Positions 33,100 to 42,010 are shown, counted from the first letter of the stretch. The stretch: 64,000 bases of DNA from Flavobacterium sp. MDT1-60 (GCF_014844035.1 NZ_CP062159.1:3348001-3412000); one strand, 5' to 3'. Program-made: numbers and translations. Notes: generated by a model not told the origin, from the sequence alone.

Positions 33100-34410
33100 T
33101 CAGTTCGAATTACCTGATCCAATTTTATATCGTTTCATATTCACTGCATTAAAAGAATAGGATACCATAAGATAACTCCACAGTGCTAACTTATTTTCAT
33201 CTTGTATTTTTGGTAAGTATTTCATTGCGTCTGTTGATTTATAAAAAGAAAATGCATAGTTAATCTCCAGCTCTTTTACAGGTATATATTTTAATGACAG
33301 ATCATTTTCAAATCCAAGAAATTTTGAGGTTTCATTACCTAAATTATTCACCAAAGGGTATTGTGTATAAAATAGATGGAAATCTGAACGGAGTGAAAGT
33401 TTAGGACTTAATGATATTGTAGTAAAAAGATAAGGATTCACTAAGCCTTTTCCATTAACATCATTTGGGAAACGAGTAAATACATTCATATTTCCGTTAA
33501 ACTTCCATGTTACACCATATAAAACATCAAAATCCCCAGAATTATTTATCGATAAATGAGGACTGCTACCACTGATTATTTCAGCACCCAAACGCCATAT
33601 AATTTTTTGTAAAGACAATTTAATTTCGGGCTGAAAATAGTAGGCAAATAATTTCTGTCCTTTAGGATTGTGACCAAATTGTAAATAACTATTCAGGGTA
33701 TAGTACCACTGTTTCTTTTTAAGCTCTATTCGCCCACCTGATGTGGCGCGCGTGTACATTTGTCCTGAATTTGCATCTTCTAAAAAATCAATGACATTTA
33801 AAGAATTAAAAGAAAACCCGTTATTAAAATTGTAGTTAAAGTTGTTAACTAATAAATATTTGTATTTATTGGACGCCACGGGAGAATAGGTAGGTTCGAA
33901 TTCATTGCCATAGTTTCTGGTGAATAAAAAAAAGAAGTCATTAGAAAAATGTTTCGAAGATTTCATTATTCGTATCCCTTCGTGAGCTCTGCCTTGCTGT
34001 GCCCACGGAGCATCCGAAAACAATCTGCCATTATCTAACAAAATACTCTGTCTTCCTAAACGAACATTTATTGACTTAAATTTCGTTTCAAGAAATAGCT
34101 GATAAAAGTTAATACTTCCAACTTTAGAAGCCTTATTGTTTTCATCCCAAAGATGAATTTCCTGCAAATCAGATTTGACCAGCCATTTTTCTCTTGCATA
34201 TTGCATCGAAATCCTATTACGCTGTGTAATATAGAAGTAAGGATCGATTGAGTCATTAGGAGGAAGTATATAATTGGAAGTATACTCGGCCCTTGGTCTT
34301 ATTTCAATATTCATAAAGAACTGCTGAGACAAGCTATCTTTTTGTTGCGCATTTACCTGAATGATAGATATGACGAGAAAAAACAAGAACAGATTTTTTT
34401 TAACCAGCAT
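33100..34410 (-). CDS. Alginate-export-type outer-membrane porin
   Basis: About 436 aa with a signal peptide ending QVNAQQ (start at MLVKKN, 34410; an in-frame Met lies 12 bp upstream). The mature part is an aromatic-strand barrel. It opens with NIEIRPRAEYTSNYILPP and has the Alginate_exp hallmarks YITQRNRISMQYAREKWLVKSDLQEIHLWD and VRLGRQSILLDNGRLFSDAPWAQQGRAHEGIRI. It ends in strands of YxFSFYKST type. Family members are substrate-selective outer-membrane channels. Here there are no alginate genes nearby, so the cargo is unassigned. It is upstream of nothing obvious on its strand. Confidence 0.8.
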   Translation of the reverse strand: MLVKKNLFLFFLVISIIQVNAQQKDSLSQQFFMNIEIRPRAEYTSNYILPPNDSIDPYFYITQRNRISMQYAREKWLVKSDLQEIHLWDENNKASKVGSINFYQLFLETKFKSINVRLGRQSILLDNGRLFSDAPWAQQGRAHEGIRIMKSSKHFSNDFFFLFTRNYGNEFEPTYSPVASNKYKYLLVNNFNYNFNNGFSFNSLNVIDFLEDANSGQMYTRATSGGRIELKKKQWYYTLNSYLQFGHNPKGQKLFAYYFQPEIKLSLQKIIWRLGAEIISGSSPHLSINNSGDFDVLYGVTWKFNGNMNVFTRFPNDVNGKGLVNPYLFTTISLSPKLSLRSDFHLFYTQYPLVNNLGNETSKFLGFENDLSLKYIPVKELEINYAFSFYKSTDAMKYLPKIQDENKLALWSYLMVSYSFNAVNMKRYKIGSGNSN

Positions 34411-34600
34411 ATTTACTATCATATTTCTTTTATCCTATAGATTTAATATACAAATATAGTAATAGTAAATTTTATCTTTATCTGCATAGTAGTTTGTTAA
34501 ACTGTGGTTATGTTATATTTTGTTAAGAAATTGAGTGCTACTTCGTGTTTTGGTTTTTAAATCTTGTAAAAATTGGTTTTAAAATAGCTTTTAAACCAAA

Positions 34601-34634
34601 AAAAGCTCCGGATAATAATGGGAGCTTTTTGTCC
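34601..34634 (-). terminator. Terminator of the amidohydrolase gene
   Basis: AAAAGCTCC (34601-34609) pairs with GGAGCTTTT (34621-34629) over 9 bp, just past the stop codon of the leftward amidohydrolase gene. Confidence 0.75.
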
Positions 34635-34652
34635 TGTTGCATCTTATCTTCA

Positions 34653-36389
34653 TTAATCAACAAAATAAACCTTTTTAATTTTATTTTTTTCAATATGATA
34701 GATTGCAACAGCTTCAACTATTTTTTTTCCAAACTGAACACGTTCTTTGTCTATCACGATATTGCCCTGAACAATTCGGCCAATTAATTCACAATGCAAA
34801 TTTGGAAACTTATCAAACATTGCAGCGTAGTTTTTACGCATTTGTGCTTTGCCTTTTTCAATTAATTTGTCAGGGTAAGTATAAATCTCAACATCCTCGG
34901 CATAGGGTTCTAAAAAAGCATCTATATTTCTGAAATTGTAAGCATTTAATTGTCTTTGAACTAATGCAATTGGAGTTTCTTCTATAATTGATTCGGGATT
35001 AAAAACAACGCCTTTATTGATTACACGAGATATTTTTGAAAGGTTTTCAATATTATCAACCGGATTAGCATCCAGCAAAATCAGATTTGCTTTTTTACCA
35101 ACGGAAATCGTTCCAAATTCGTTTTCTTTATTTAAAATTTTAGCGCCGTTAATGGTAGATGCCTCAATTATTTTCCAAGTACTCATTCCGCTTTTTTGCA
35201 TCGCCATAAGTTCATTTAAATAAGATGAAGCATGCAAAGTACCAATGTTTCCGGCATCTGTTCCTGTCGCAATTAAAACCCCTGCATCTGAAAGTTTTTT
35301 AAGATTTTCTGAAGTTATGGCATTAACCTTATTAATTCTTGCAATCTCTTTTTCTGAATCCATTCGCCTTTTGTATTTATTGACAAGCAACGTATCAGAT
35401 AAATGTTTCAGGTCTAAAAGCGATCCTAATTGAAAAGGATTTGCAGTTTGTAATTCATGATTGCTCATTTGTAGTTTCTGTCCGAAAGTATTCTCATAGC
35501 CATTATATACGACCAAAGTAGGACAGAGGATCGTTTTGTTCTTTTTCAGTAATTGAACAAAATCATCTTTTATAATTTCATCCTCCACACTGTGTACCAG
35601 AAAATCACAACCATTTTCTACCGCTAACTGTGCCGTAATTCTTTCTGTAGCATGAACCGCTACTTTTAAATTGTTTTTGTGTGCTTCTTCAATAATTGCT
35701 TTAATGATCGGCAAATTTTTTCGGGCACTTGCTTCGGTTTCTAAACCATCTGCTCCGGCGATGTACCAAATTTTGATAAAATCAGGATGATGTGGCAATT
35801 GTTCCTGAACCATTTTTATTCCATCATCAATATTTTTAACTAAACTAAATGGTTCTTCATCTTTTAGATTTTCATAAGCTTTAGGTTCGTAAGTTGTCAA
35901 TAACGGACCTGTCATATAAATGGATGGTGCGAAATCTTTATTTTTGAATGATTCTCTTTGTTTTAAATAACTGTATGATGCACCAACATCGATCACATTA
36001 GTAATACCATTTTGAAGATATCTTCTTAATTTGTCTTCCATTGTCTCATGCGCCAGTTTCATTTCTTTTTCATAAGGAAATTCACTTCTTAAATTAATGA
36101 CATCAGGGCGTGTGTACAATCCGCCATTCTGAAAAAAATGTACGTGGGCATCGGTCAGTCCGGGAAACAGAAATTTACCTTTTCCATCAATTACTGTTGC
36201 ATTCGCAGGTATTTTTATTTTACCGGATTGAATTTTAGAAATTAAATCATTGGTAATAACAACGGTTTGGTTAGAAACTAATTTTTGTTTTTCAACATCG
36301 GCTATCGTAACATTAGTAATATAAGTCTGGGCGAAAAGCGGAGAAAATAAAACTGGAAATACGATTGTAAAAAGAAGTTTTTTTATCAT
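34653..36389 (-). CDS. Amidohydrolase fused to a SnoaL/NTF2-like domain
   Basis: The 578-aa protein has a signal peptide (LLFTIVFPVLFSPLFAQ), so it is periplasmic or exported. The TIM-barrel amidohydrolase (about 25-450) has the metal-site HVH in FPGLTDAHVHFF, a later His in VAVHATE and HSVED, and the Asp in IATGTDAGNIG. The C-terminal 110 residues (RQLNAYNFRNIDAFLEPYAEDVEIYTYPDKLIEKGKAQ) look like a SnoaL/NTF2-like domain. The substrate is unknown. It may hydrolyse amide or imino bonds in dipeptides or cyclic amides. Confidence 0.82.
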   Translation of the reverse strand: MIKKLLFTIVFPVLFSPLFAQTYITNVTIADVEKQKLVSNQTVVITNDLISKIQSGKIKIPANATVIDGKGKFLFPGLTDAHVHFFQNGGLYTRPDVINLRSEFPYEKEMKLAHETMEDKLRRYLQNGITNVIDVGASYSYLKQRESFKNKDFAPSIYMTGPLLTTYEPKAYENLKDEEPFSLVKNIDDGIKMVQEQLPHHPDFIKIWYIAGADGLETEASARKNLPIIKAIIEEAHKNNLKVAVHATERITAQLAVENGCDFLVHSVEDEIIKDDFVQLLKKNKTILCPTLVVYNGYENTFGQKLQMSNHELQTANPFQLGSLLDLKHLSDTLLVNKYKRRMDSEKEIARINKVNAITSENLKKLSDAGVLIATGTDAGNIGTLHASSYLNELMAMQKSGMSTWKIIEASTINGAKILNKENEFGTISVGKKANLILLDANPVDNIENLSKISRVINKGVVFNPESIIEETPIALVQRQLNAYNFRNIDAFLEPYAEDVEIYTYPDKLIEKGKAQMRKNYAAMFDKFPNLHCELIGRIVQGNIVIDKERVQFGKKIVEAVAIYHIEKNKIKKVYFVD

Positions 36390-36534
36390 AGTGAACCTTT
36401 ATTAATTATTTTTTGATGTTATTCATTTAATTCAAATACAAGCAAAATAAGCTGATATTGTGTAATTAGACTTAGCTAATATAAGAAATATCTTTATTCT
36501 GAATAATTAATCAAATCGGCAATATGATCTGTAA

Positions 36535-37361
36535 TCAATTTACTTTTTCTCTGAATTGAGCAGGAGAAATCCCTTCCTTATTTTTAAAAAACCTGCTGAA
36601 GCTTTGTAAATCCTGATAACCAAGATCGTAAGCAATTTCTTTTATGGACAGTTGTGTATAAGCAATTTGTTTTCTTGCATGAATCATAATACGGTCATGA
36701 ATTATACTCAACGGAGGTCTTCAGAAAAAACAGCAAAAAGATTAGATAAGGTTTTTGGAGATTTATTAAGTTTTGAAGCATAAAAGGCCACATCATGATG
36801 TTTGGCAAAATGCCCTTCAACAAGGTAATTAAATTCTCTTATAATATCGGCCTGACTATTTTCAAGTTTGACATAATTGGCGGTCGCCATCAGGCTTCTA
36901 GCACACAAAATCAGCACACGTTTTAACATCGACTGTAACATGTCGATTTGTAAATTGTCTTTAGCATCCATTTCTTCTAACAAAATATCCCATGTAGTTT
37001 CCAGGCTTTGAAGGTGGGTTTCTGAAATCGAAACTACCGGAATTCCCATGGCGCCATAAAACAAAAGTCCTTTGCTTCCCACTTCATTATCATTATTTAT
37101 GATGCAAAAAAAGTTCTGATTGAATCTTAGCATTTTGGTACTTTCAACTTCTAAATAATCAATTTGATGAAATTCAGTCAAAAAAATAATTTCATTTTGA
37201 GATAATTTGTATTTGACTTTATCAATCGAAATATTCATTTGAGAGCCTGTATTCCAAAGTAATGTCAATTCGGTGTCTTTAGCTCCAAATACCAGATCTT
37301 TATTCTCAGCATTAATCTCTGTCAACAATAAAAATTCGTGTGAAGTTCCTTTATAAACCAT
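36535..37361 (-). pseudogene. AraC-type transcriptional regulator, interrupted by a one-base frameshift
   Basis: The upstream frame (37361 to 36708) gives an N-terminal ligand domain and the first helices of the DNA-binding domain (YASKLNKSPKTLSNLFAVFSE), then stops. The next frame continues as PPLSIIHDRIMIHARKQIAYTQLSIKEIAYDLGYQDLQSFSRFFKNKEGISPAQFREKVN (to the stop at 36535), an obvious AraC C-terminus. Adding one base at about 36718-36722 (a short T run on the plus strand) rejoins them. It may be a sequencing error or true inactivation. It is leftward and divergent from the GAPDH gene, and the ligand is unknown. Confidence 0.85.
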
Positions 37362-37458
37362 AATTAGATGTAGCAGTTATGAAGTGTAAATGTAATTATT
37401 ATAGGTTTTAAAATGTTATTCAAACAATGTTACTTAATAACTATAAAAAAAAATTAAA

Positions 37459-37492
37459 ATCCTGCAATCTGATTTTGATTAGATTGTAGGAT
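37459..37492. other. Stable hairpin in the 326-bp gap between the AraC-type gene and gap
   Basis: ATCCTGCAATCT (37459-37470) pairs with AGATTGTAGGAT (37481-37492) over 12 bp with one G-U. No T run follows on the plus strand, but the minus-strand side is T-rich. No gene ends here, so it may be an attenuator, a short transcript end or an old repeat. The rest of 37362-37687 is AT-rich, with a near -7 match GAACTTTG at 37648-37655 in front of gap. Confidence 0.45.
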
Positions 37493-37687
37493 ATAACAAA
37501 TAATACAGTTACTTACTTGATTATTAAAGTTGTATATTTATAAAACTTCTCGTTAGTGTTGAAAAATAGGCAAAGTTTTTTACATCTTAAGGAAAAATAG
37601 CCAACTCTTCGGGAAAATTTGTCTAACCCCGACGACAGGAATAAGTGGAACTTTGTAGTGTCTTTATATATTTAAAATTTTAATAAA

Positions 37688-38671
37688 ATGAAAAAAATAG
37701 CAATTAATGGTTTTGGAAGAATTGGAAGATCATCACTAAAAATAATTTTGGATACTCCGGATTTAGAGGTGGTAGGAATTAATGATTTAATGACAATTGA
37801 AAATGCAGTTTACTTATTAAAGTACGACAGTATTTATGGCAAGTACGACAAAAAAGTAACTTTTGAAGGTGATTTTATATTGATTGATGATCGCAAAATA
37901 AGATTTACATCTATAAAAGATCCTGCTGAATTGCCCTGGAAAGATTTGCAAGTCGATGTAGTAATAGAAAGTACTGGCTTTTTTACCAATAAAGCAGATG
38001 CAGAGAAACACTTAACCGCAGGATCTAAATTTGTTGTAATATCCGGACCAACTAAAGATACTCCAACCGTTGTTCACGGAGTGAATACCGAAGATGGCAA
38101 AGTTGCCGTTTTTTCATGTGCAAGCTGTACTACGAATAATATAAGTCCGATCATAGAAATTTTAGGAAGAAGAATTGGTATTAAAAAAGCCATTCTAAAT
38201 ACAACTCACGCATACACAGCATCACAAACATTGGTTGATGCTCCGTCTAAAAGAGAACCAAGAATGGGAAGAACAGCAGGAATGAATTTAGCTCCAGCTG
38301 CTACAGGTGCCGCAATTGCAACCACAAAAGCTTTACCTCAATATTTAGGAAAGTTTGACGGTGTTGCAGTGAGAGTTCCGGTTGCCGTTGGTTCAATATC
38401 TGATATTACTTTTGTAACCGAAAAACCTACCACAGTTGAAGAAATTAATTCGGTCTTAATCGAAGAAGCAAAAACAGATCGCTATCATAAAGTAGTTGCT
38501 GTGACTGATGAACCACTGGTTTCTACGGATATTATAAAAAGTCCTTTTGCTGCCACTGTCGATTTAGAAATGACAAGAGTTGTAGATGGTGATTTGGTAA
38601 AAGTAATGGCATGGTATGACAATGAATGGGGTTTTACCAACCAAATGATCAGACAGATTCAGGAATTATAA
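37688..38671 (+). CDS. gap: Type I glyceraldehyde-3-phosphate dehydrogenase
   Basis: This 327-aa glycolytic enzyme has the Rossmann GFGRIGR at the N-terminus, the nucleotide-discriminating Asp in GINDL (D33, expected for NAD), the catalytic Cys147 in SCASCTTN and the base His174 in NTTHAYTASQ. The late binding block WYDNEWGFTNQ is complete. Its stop is 47 bp before the PNPOx-like gene, so the two may be co-transcribed. Housekeeping versus paralogue status cannot be decided from one window. Confidence 0.95.
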   Translation: MKKIAINGFGRIGRSSLKIILDTPDLEVVGINDLMTIENAVYLLKYDSIYGKYDKKVTFEGDFILIDDRKIRFTSIKDPAELPWKDLQVDVVIESTGFFTNKADAEKHLTAGSKFVVISGPTKDTPTVVHGVNTEDGKVAVFSCASCTTNNISPIIEILGRRIGIKKAILNTTHAYTASQTLVDAPSKREPRMGRTAGMNLAPAATGAAIATTKALPQYLGKFDGVAVRVPVAVGSISDITFVTEKPTTVEEINSVLIEEAKTDRYHKVVAVTDEPLVSTDIIKSPFAATVDLEMTRVVDGDLVKVMAWYDNEWGFTNQMIRQIQEL

Positions 38672-38718
38672 AGTTTAAAATTTTCCAGAAGCAAAGTAGA
38701 AAATCTAAAGCATCAGTT

Positions 38719-39333
38719 ATGAATTACGCACAATTAGCATTTACAGATAATATTAAAAAGATTCAGGAAGAAGCCGGAAGCAGAAATTCTTATGACCGAA
38801 TGGAAAAAATGTCGGTTGTGGATGGATTAACGGACAATGAAATTAACTTTATTGATGACAGGGATAGTTTCTATATGGCCAGTTTTGGAGAAAATGAATA
38901 TCCGTACATTCAGCATCGTGGCGGACCCGCCGGATTTATTAAAGTCATTGACAACAAAACAATTGGAATTGTTGATTTTTCAGGAAACAGACAATACATT
39001 TCTACAGGGAATATTTCTAAGAATGAAAAAGTAGCACTTATAATGGTTTCATATCCGCAAAGAGCACGATTAAAAATCTATGCAAAAGCAAAAATTGTAG
39101 AACTGAAAGACAATGAAGCATTATATAATTCTTTAAAACCCGAAGATTATAAATTCCGACCGGAAAGAATGATGGTTTTTGAAATTCAGGCATACGATTG
39201 GAATTGCCCACAGCATATTACGCCACGTTATTCAACCGAAGAAATTGAAGAAGCCTTATTGCCTCAAAAAAAATACATCAGTGATCTCGAAAATAAAGTA
39301 AAAGAACTTGAATTGAAATTATTAGAAAAATAG
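38719..39333 (+). CDS. Pyridoxamine-5-phosphate-oxidase-like flavin protein
   Basis: The 204-aa protein has the PNPOx split-barrel pattern DRDSFYMASFGENEYPYIQHRGGPAGFIKVIDNKTIGIVDFSGNRQY, with the FMN-site RGGPAGF. These proteins are mostly general stress or flavin oxidoreductases and rarely true PdxH. The start is placed at MNYAQLAF (38719), not at the upstream in-frame Met inside gap. It ends in a short coiled coil (YISDLENKVKELELKLLEK) and is followed, in frame after its TAG stop, by a deacetylase remnant. Confidence 0.82.
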   Translation: MNYAQLAFTDNIKKIQEEAGSRNSYDRMEKMSVVDGLTDNEINFIDDRDSFYMASFGENEYPYIQHRGGPAGFIKVIDNKTIGIVDFSGNRQYISTGNISKNEKVALIMVSYPQRARLKIYAKAKIVELKDNEALYNSLKPEDYKFRPERMMVFEIQAYDWNCPQHITPRYSTEEIEEALLPQKKYISDLENKVKELELKLLEK

Positions 39334-39483
39334 GCAAACAGGAATATTGATATTTTGGCTTTCGGTGCGCATCCTGATGATGTAGAGTGGAACGTTATCC
39401 GGGAACTCTTAATTTACTGGATTTATTATAATAGAACAAACTCCATTAGCCACGGCGAATGGAGTTTTATTCAAATAAACTAA
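39334..39483 (+). pseudogene. Remnant of a PIG-L deacetylase (BshB1-like) gene
   Basis: The frame continuing past the PNPOx stop encodes NIDILAFGAHPDDVE (39343-39387), matching the metal-binding start (AHPDD) of BshB1-type PIG-L deacetylases. It then breaks into WNVIREL... and stops at 39483. Only the first 15 codons are recognisable, so the rest was lost. In one other frame the bases after GAG read ERYPGTLNLLDLL and then stop, which I cannot assign. Confidence 0.6.
39438..39470 (+). terminator. Terminator after the PNPOx/remnant region
   Basis: AAACTCCATT (39438-39447) / AATGGAGTTT (39458-39467) is a 10-bp stem followed by T-rich bases. Confidence 0.7.
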
Positions 39484-39493
39484 AATTAGTTTT

Positions 39494-40231
39494 TTACCAC
39501 GGGCTAACTCCGCTTTCATCTTCAATATCATTACTATAAAACATTCCTGTTGGCGCATCATCAGCTGTCACGGTATGTTTAATGATAAAAGTTGCAGCAC
39601 TTTCAACTGTTCCGGGACCACTGTGGTGATTAAAATCTGTTGCGGTATAGCCAGGGTCAATTGCGTTTACTTTGAATGACAAATCCTTAAGTTCATATGC
39701 TAATGTAATAGTGTAGGCATTTAGGGCAGCTTTTGAAGTCACATAACTAGTGGCTTTAAAATTATAATATTTCCAGCTTGGATCGCTGTGTAAGGTTAAA
39801 GACCCTAAACCCGAAGTAATATTGCTGATTCTTGGACTCTCTGACTTTTTAAGCAATTCTAAAAATGTCTGCGTAACACTAATTACACCAAAAAAGTTGG
39901 TATCAAATACATGCTGAATATCTGTAATGGATGTATTTGAAGCATTTTGAGGAAACTCTCCGCTGATACCGGCATTGTTAATTAGAATATCTAATTTACC
40001 TTGTTCTTTTTCTACAATATTCTTTGCTGCTAAAATCGATTCTGGTTTCGTGACATCAATTTCAATGGCTTTGATATTTTCAAATCCATCCTTTTTCAAT
40101 TCCTGCGCAACTGCATTTCCTTTTTCAAGATCACGGGCTCCTAAATAAACGAATAATCCTTTTTTTGAAAGTTGTTTTGAAATTTCTAATCCAATACTTC
40201 TATTAGCTCCTGTAATTAATACTATCTTCAT
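39494..40231 (-). CDS. SDR-family NAD(P)-dependent oxidoreductase
   Basis: The classical short-chain dehydrogenase (245 aa) has ITGANRSIGLEIS (TGxxxGIG variant), NNAGIS, the catalytic Ser near NITSGLGSL and the YxxxK pair in YVTSKAALNAY. The substrate is unknown. The Crp/Fnr regulator gene lies immediately upstream (78 bp) on the same strand. The gap between them holds a palindrome placed upstream of a -7-like element, so the gene is probably controlled by that regulator. Confidence 0.9.
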   Translation of the reverse strand: MKIVLITGANRSIGLEISKQLSKKGLFVYLGARDLEKGNAVAQELKKDGFENIKAIEIDVTKPESILAAKNIVEKEQGKLDILINNAGISGEFPQNASNTSITDIQHVFDTNFFGVISVTQTFLELLKKSESPRISNITSGLGSLTLHSDPSWKYYNFKATSYVTSKAALNAYTITLAYELKDLSFKVNAIDPGYTATDFNHHSGPGTVESAATFIIKHTVTADDAPTGMFYSNDIEDESGVSPW

Positions 40232-40257
40232 TTTTTTATTGTTTTAAATTATTGAAG

Positions 40258-40302
40258 CAAAGTTCCTTCATTAAAAAATGAAATCATTTGCCAAATGACA
40301 AA
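40258..40302 (-). promoter_or_regulatory. Crp/Fnr-type operator and -7 element of the SDR gene
   Basis: The minus strand reads TTTGTCATTTGGCAAA (40287-40302). It shares all but one base with TTTGTCATATGGCAAA upstream of the regulator gene. An inner TCATTTGCCAAATGA palindrome is perfect. A GAACTTTG element (40258-40265) has its upstream edge 29.5 bp from the palindrome centre. Confidence 0.6.
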
Positions 40303-40309
40303 AAGCATT

Positions 40310-40879
40310 TTAACGAATACTTTTTCTAATTCTGCTCAATGAAGATTGTGTAATACCTAAATATGAAGCGATATAGGAAAGCGGAATACGATTGACAACA
40401 TTGGGATAAATTTTTAGAAACATCAAATAACGTGTCGTAGCATCTTCTGAAACCAACGGACTTCTTCTTTCTATTTTTAGTATTAATGCCCTTGAAGTAA
40501 TTTTATTTACAATGGCTTCCCACGGAATGATAATATCTAAAAGTTCTTTCCAGTCCTTTTTAGAAAAAACCAGTATTCTGCAATCTGTAATTGCCTGAAC
40601 ATAAGCATTTGAACAAATATCATTGTTAAAACTCTCCAAATCTACCACCAGATTGTTTTCATCAATAAAATATTTGGTAATTTCATCGCCTTTGTTGTTG
40701 TAGTAACAAACTCTAATAATTCCTTCTAAAGTAAAACCAACTTCCTGAGCAATTTTCCCTGCTTCAGAAAAATACTCATCTTTCAGCAGGATTTTCTCTG
40801 TTGCTTTTTTTGAAATTAAGTCAAGTTGATGTTGATTTAAGTTTCCAAATTGCAGTATATATTCTATAAATTCTTTCAT
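40310..40879 (-). CDS. Crp/Fnr-family transcriptional regulator (SDR-linked)
   Basis: The 189-aa protein has an N-terminal cyclic-nucleotide-binding-like domain (EYFSEAGKIAQEVGFTLEGIIRVCYYNNKGDEITKYFIDENNLVVDLESF) and a C-terminal winged helix (IPLSYIASYLGITQSSLSRIRKSI). No cysteine cluster for an Fe-S site and no clear cAMP-binding arginine are visible, so the ligand is unknown. A copy of its candidate operator lies 34 bp upstream of its start, so autoregulation is likely. Confidence 0.87.
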   Translation of the reverse strand: MKEFIEYILQFGNLNQHQLDLISKKATEKILLKDEYFSEAGKIAQEVGFTLEGIIRVCYYNNKGDEITKYFIDENNLVVDLESFNNDICSNAYVQAITDCRILVFSKKDWKELLDIIIPWEAIVNKITSRALILKIERRSPLVSEDATTRYLMFLKIYPNVVNRIPLSYIASYLGITQSSLSRIRKSIR

Positions 40880-40912
40880 ACGCGCAATTTAAGGATAGTT
40901 AATGTAGTAGAA

Positions 40913-40928
40913 TTTGTCATATGGCAAA
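40913..40928. promoter_or_regulatory. Palindrome upstream of the Crp/Fnr gene
   Basis: TTTGTCATATGGCAAA is an imperfect palindrome that nearly repeats the site at 40287-40302 (15 of 16 bases). A TAAATTG sequence starts 29.5 bp from its centre, but the implied start site falls at the ATG (40879), so the promoter reading is less certain. Confidence 0.55.
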
Positions 40929-40938
40929 AAAAATTAAT

Positions 40939-41400
40939 TTATAGCGTCATTTTGTCCAACTCATCCTCAAGACGATCGAAATTCTCTTCATTTTTATCTA
41001 CCACATACGGCCTAAGTTTTGCACACTCTTCGGCAGTATCGAAAACCATTCTGAAAACTATTTTTGTCTGGTCATCAGCTATTTTCGCAAAGGTAGCCAC
41101 GATGTTGAATAAAGGCTTAGAAATGCGAATCCAGGCAATTTCGCTTGGTTTTTCAATTTTCACAAATTCACATTCATTTTGAAAATTTCCTTTATCCGGA
41201 GCGTGCATTACAAATTTCCATCTACCACCCGGTCTAAAATCAAATTCTTCGAATGTATTGGTAAAACCTTTTGGTCCCCACCAGTTTTTTAGATGGTTTG
41301 GATCTGTCCAGGCTTTAAAAACAAGTTCCTGAGAAAAGTTTATGACTCTCGAACTTACAATTTCGCAGTCAGCAGTTGTAGGAAAAGTTACTGTCGCCAT
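40939..41400 (-). CDS. SRPBCC-domain protein (AHSA1-like)
   Basis: A 153-aa START-like helix-grip protein. RVINFSQELVFKAWTDPNHLKNWWGPKGFTNTFEEFDFRPGGRWKFVMHAPDKG is the typical AHSA1 opening, with the hydrophobic cavity lined by the same aromatics. These bind lipids or small molecules and are often linked to ArsR regulators, though none is here. It is 60 bp upstream of the Crp/Fnr gene on the same strand. Confidence 0.88.
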   Translation of the reverse strand: MATVTFPTTADCEIVSSRVINFSQELVFKAWTDPNHLKNWWGPKGFTNTFEEFDFRPGGRWKFVMHAPDKGNFQNECEFVKIEKPSEIAWIRISKPLFNIVATFAKIADDQTKIVFRMVFDTAEECAKLRPYVVDKNEENFDRLEDELDKMTL

Positions 41401-41418
41401 TTTTTATTTCGTATTAAA

Positions 41419-41868
41419 TTATTTAATAGTTAATTCCATTATTGGCATATATCTGTCTTTAATAGAAGTTTCAATTTCTCCCACTTTAACAAAACCCAAT
41501 TTAGAATAAAAGGGCTCTGCATTAGGTTCAGAATTAAGAGTTATTGTATTTGCGTTTGTTTTGATGTTAAATAAAAAGTGTTCCATTAATAGCCGACCTA
41601 ATCCTTTCCCAATATATTCCGGAAGAACAAATAAATTATCCAGTTTTATAGTCTTCTCATCTTGATTAAAGAAGGAATAGTAGCCCACAATCTGATCTTC
41701 AACAGATAATTTATAAACCGGATTTGCATCTATATAACTCGAAGTGATTGTTAGAAATTCAGACCAAATTTCAATTTGTTCTTCTGAGTATCCCCAAAAT
41801 GCTTTTGATTTTCTGGTAATTTGGGTCAAAATCTGATGATCGGTATTAATCGCTTTTTCTATGGTCAT
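41419..41868 (-). CDS. GNAT-family N-acetyltransferase
   Basis: The 149-aa protein has the acetyl-CoA binding block IKLDNLFVLPEYIGKGLGRLLMEHFL (Q/RxxGxG/A loop variant) and the late beta-strand ANTITLNSEPNAEPFYSKLGFVKVGE. It is a general acetyltransferase with unknown substrate, and is 18 bp upstream of the SRPBCC gene. Confidence 0.85.
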   Translation of the reverse strand: MTIEKAINTDHQILTQITRKSKAFWGYSEEQIEIWSEFLTITSSYIDANPVYKLSVEDQIVGYYSFFNQDEKTIKLDNLFVLPEYIGKGLGRLLMEHFLFNIKTNANTITLNSEPNAEPFYSKLGFVKVGEIETSIKDRYMPIMELTIK

Positions 41869-42010
41869 TTCTTTTATAAAAACTTAAAAATTGAACACTA
41901 AAATTAGATAAAAAAGTTGTTGCTAAAAAATTAAAGCTTTCTTAAATTGGTTTGAATGCATTCTTAGTTATTGTAAATTAGCTATATACGATAATTTAAA
42001 TATAAAAACC

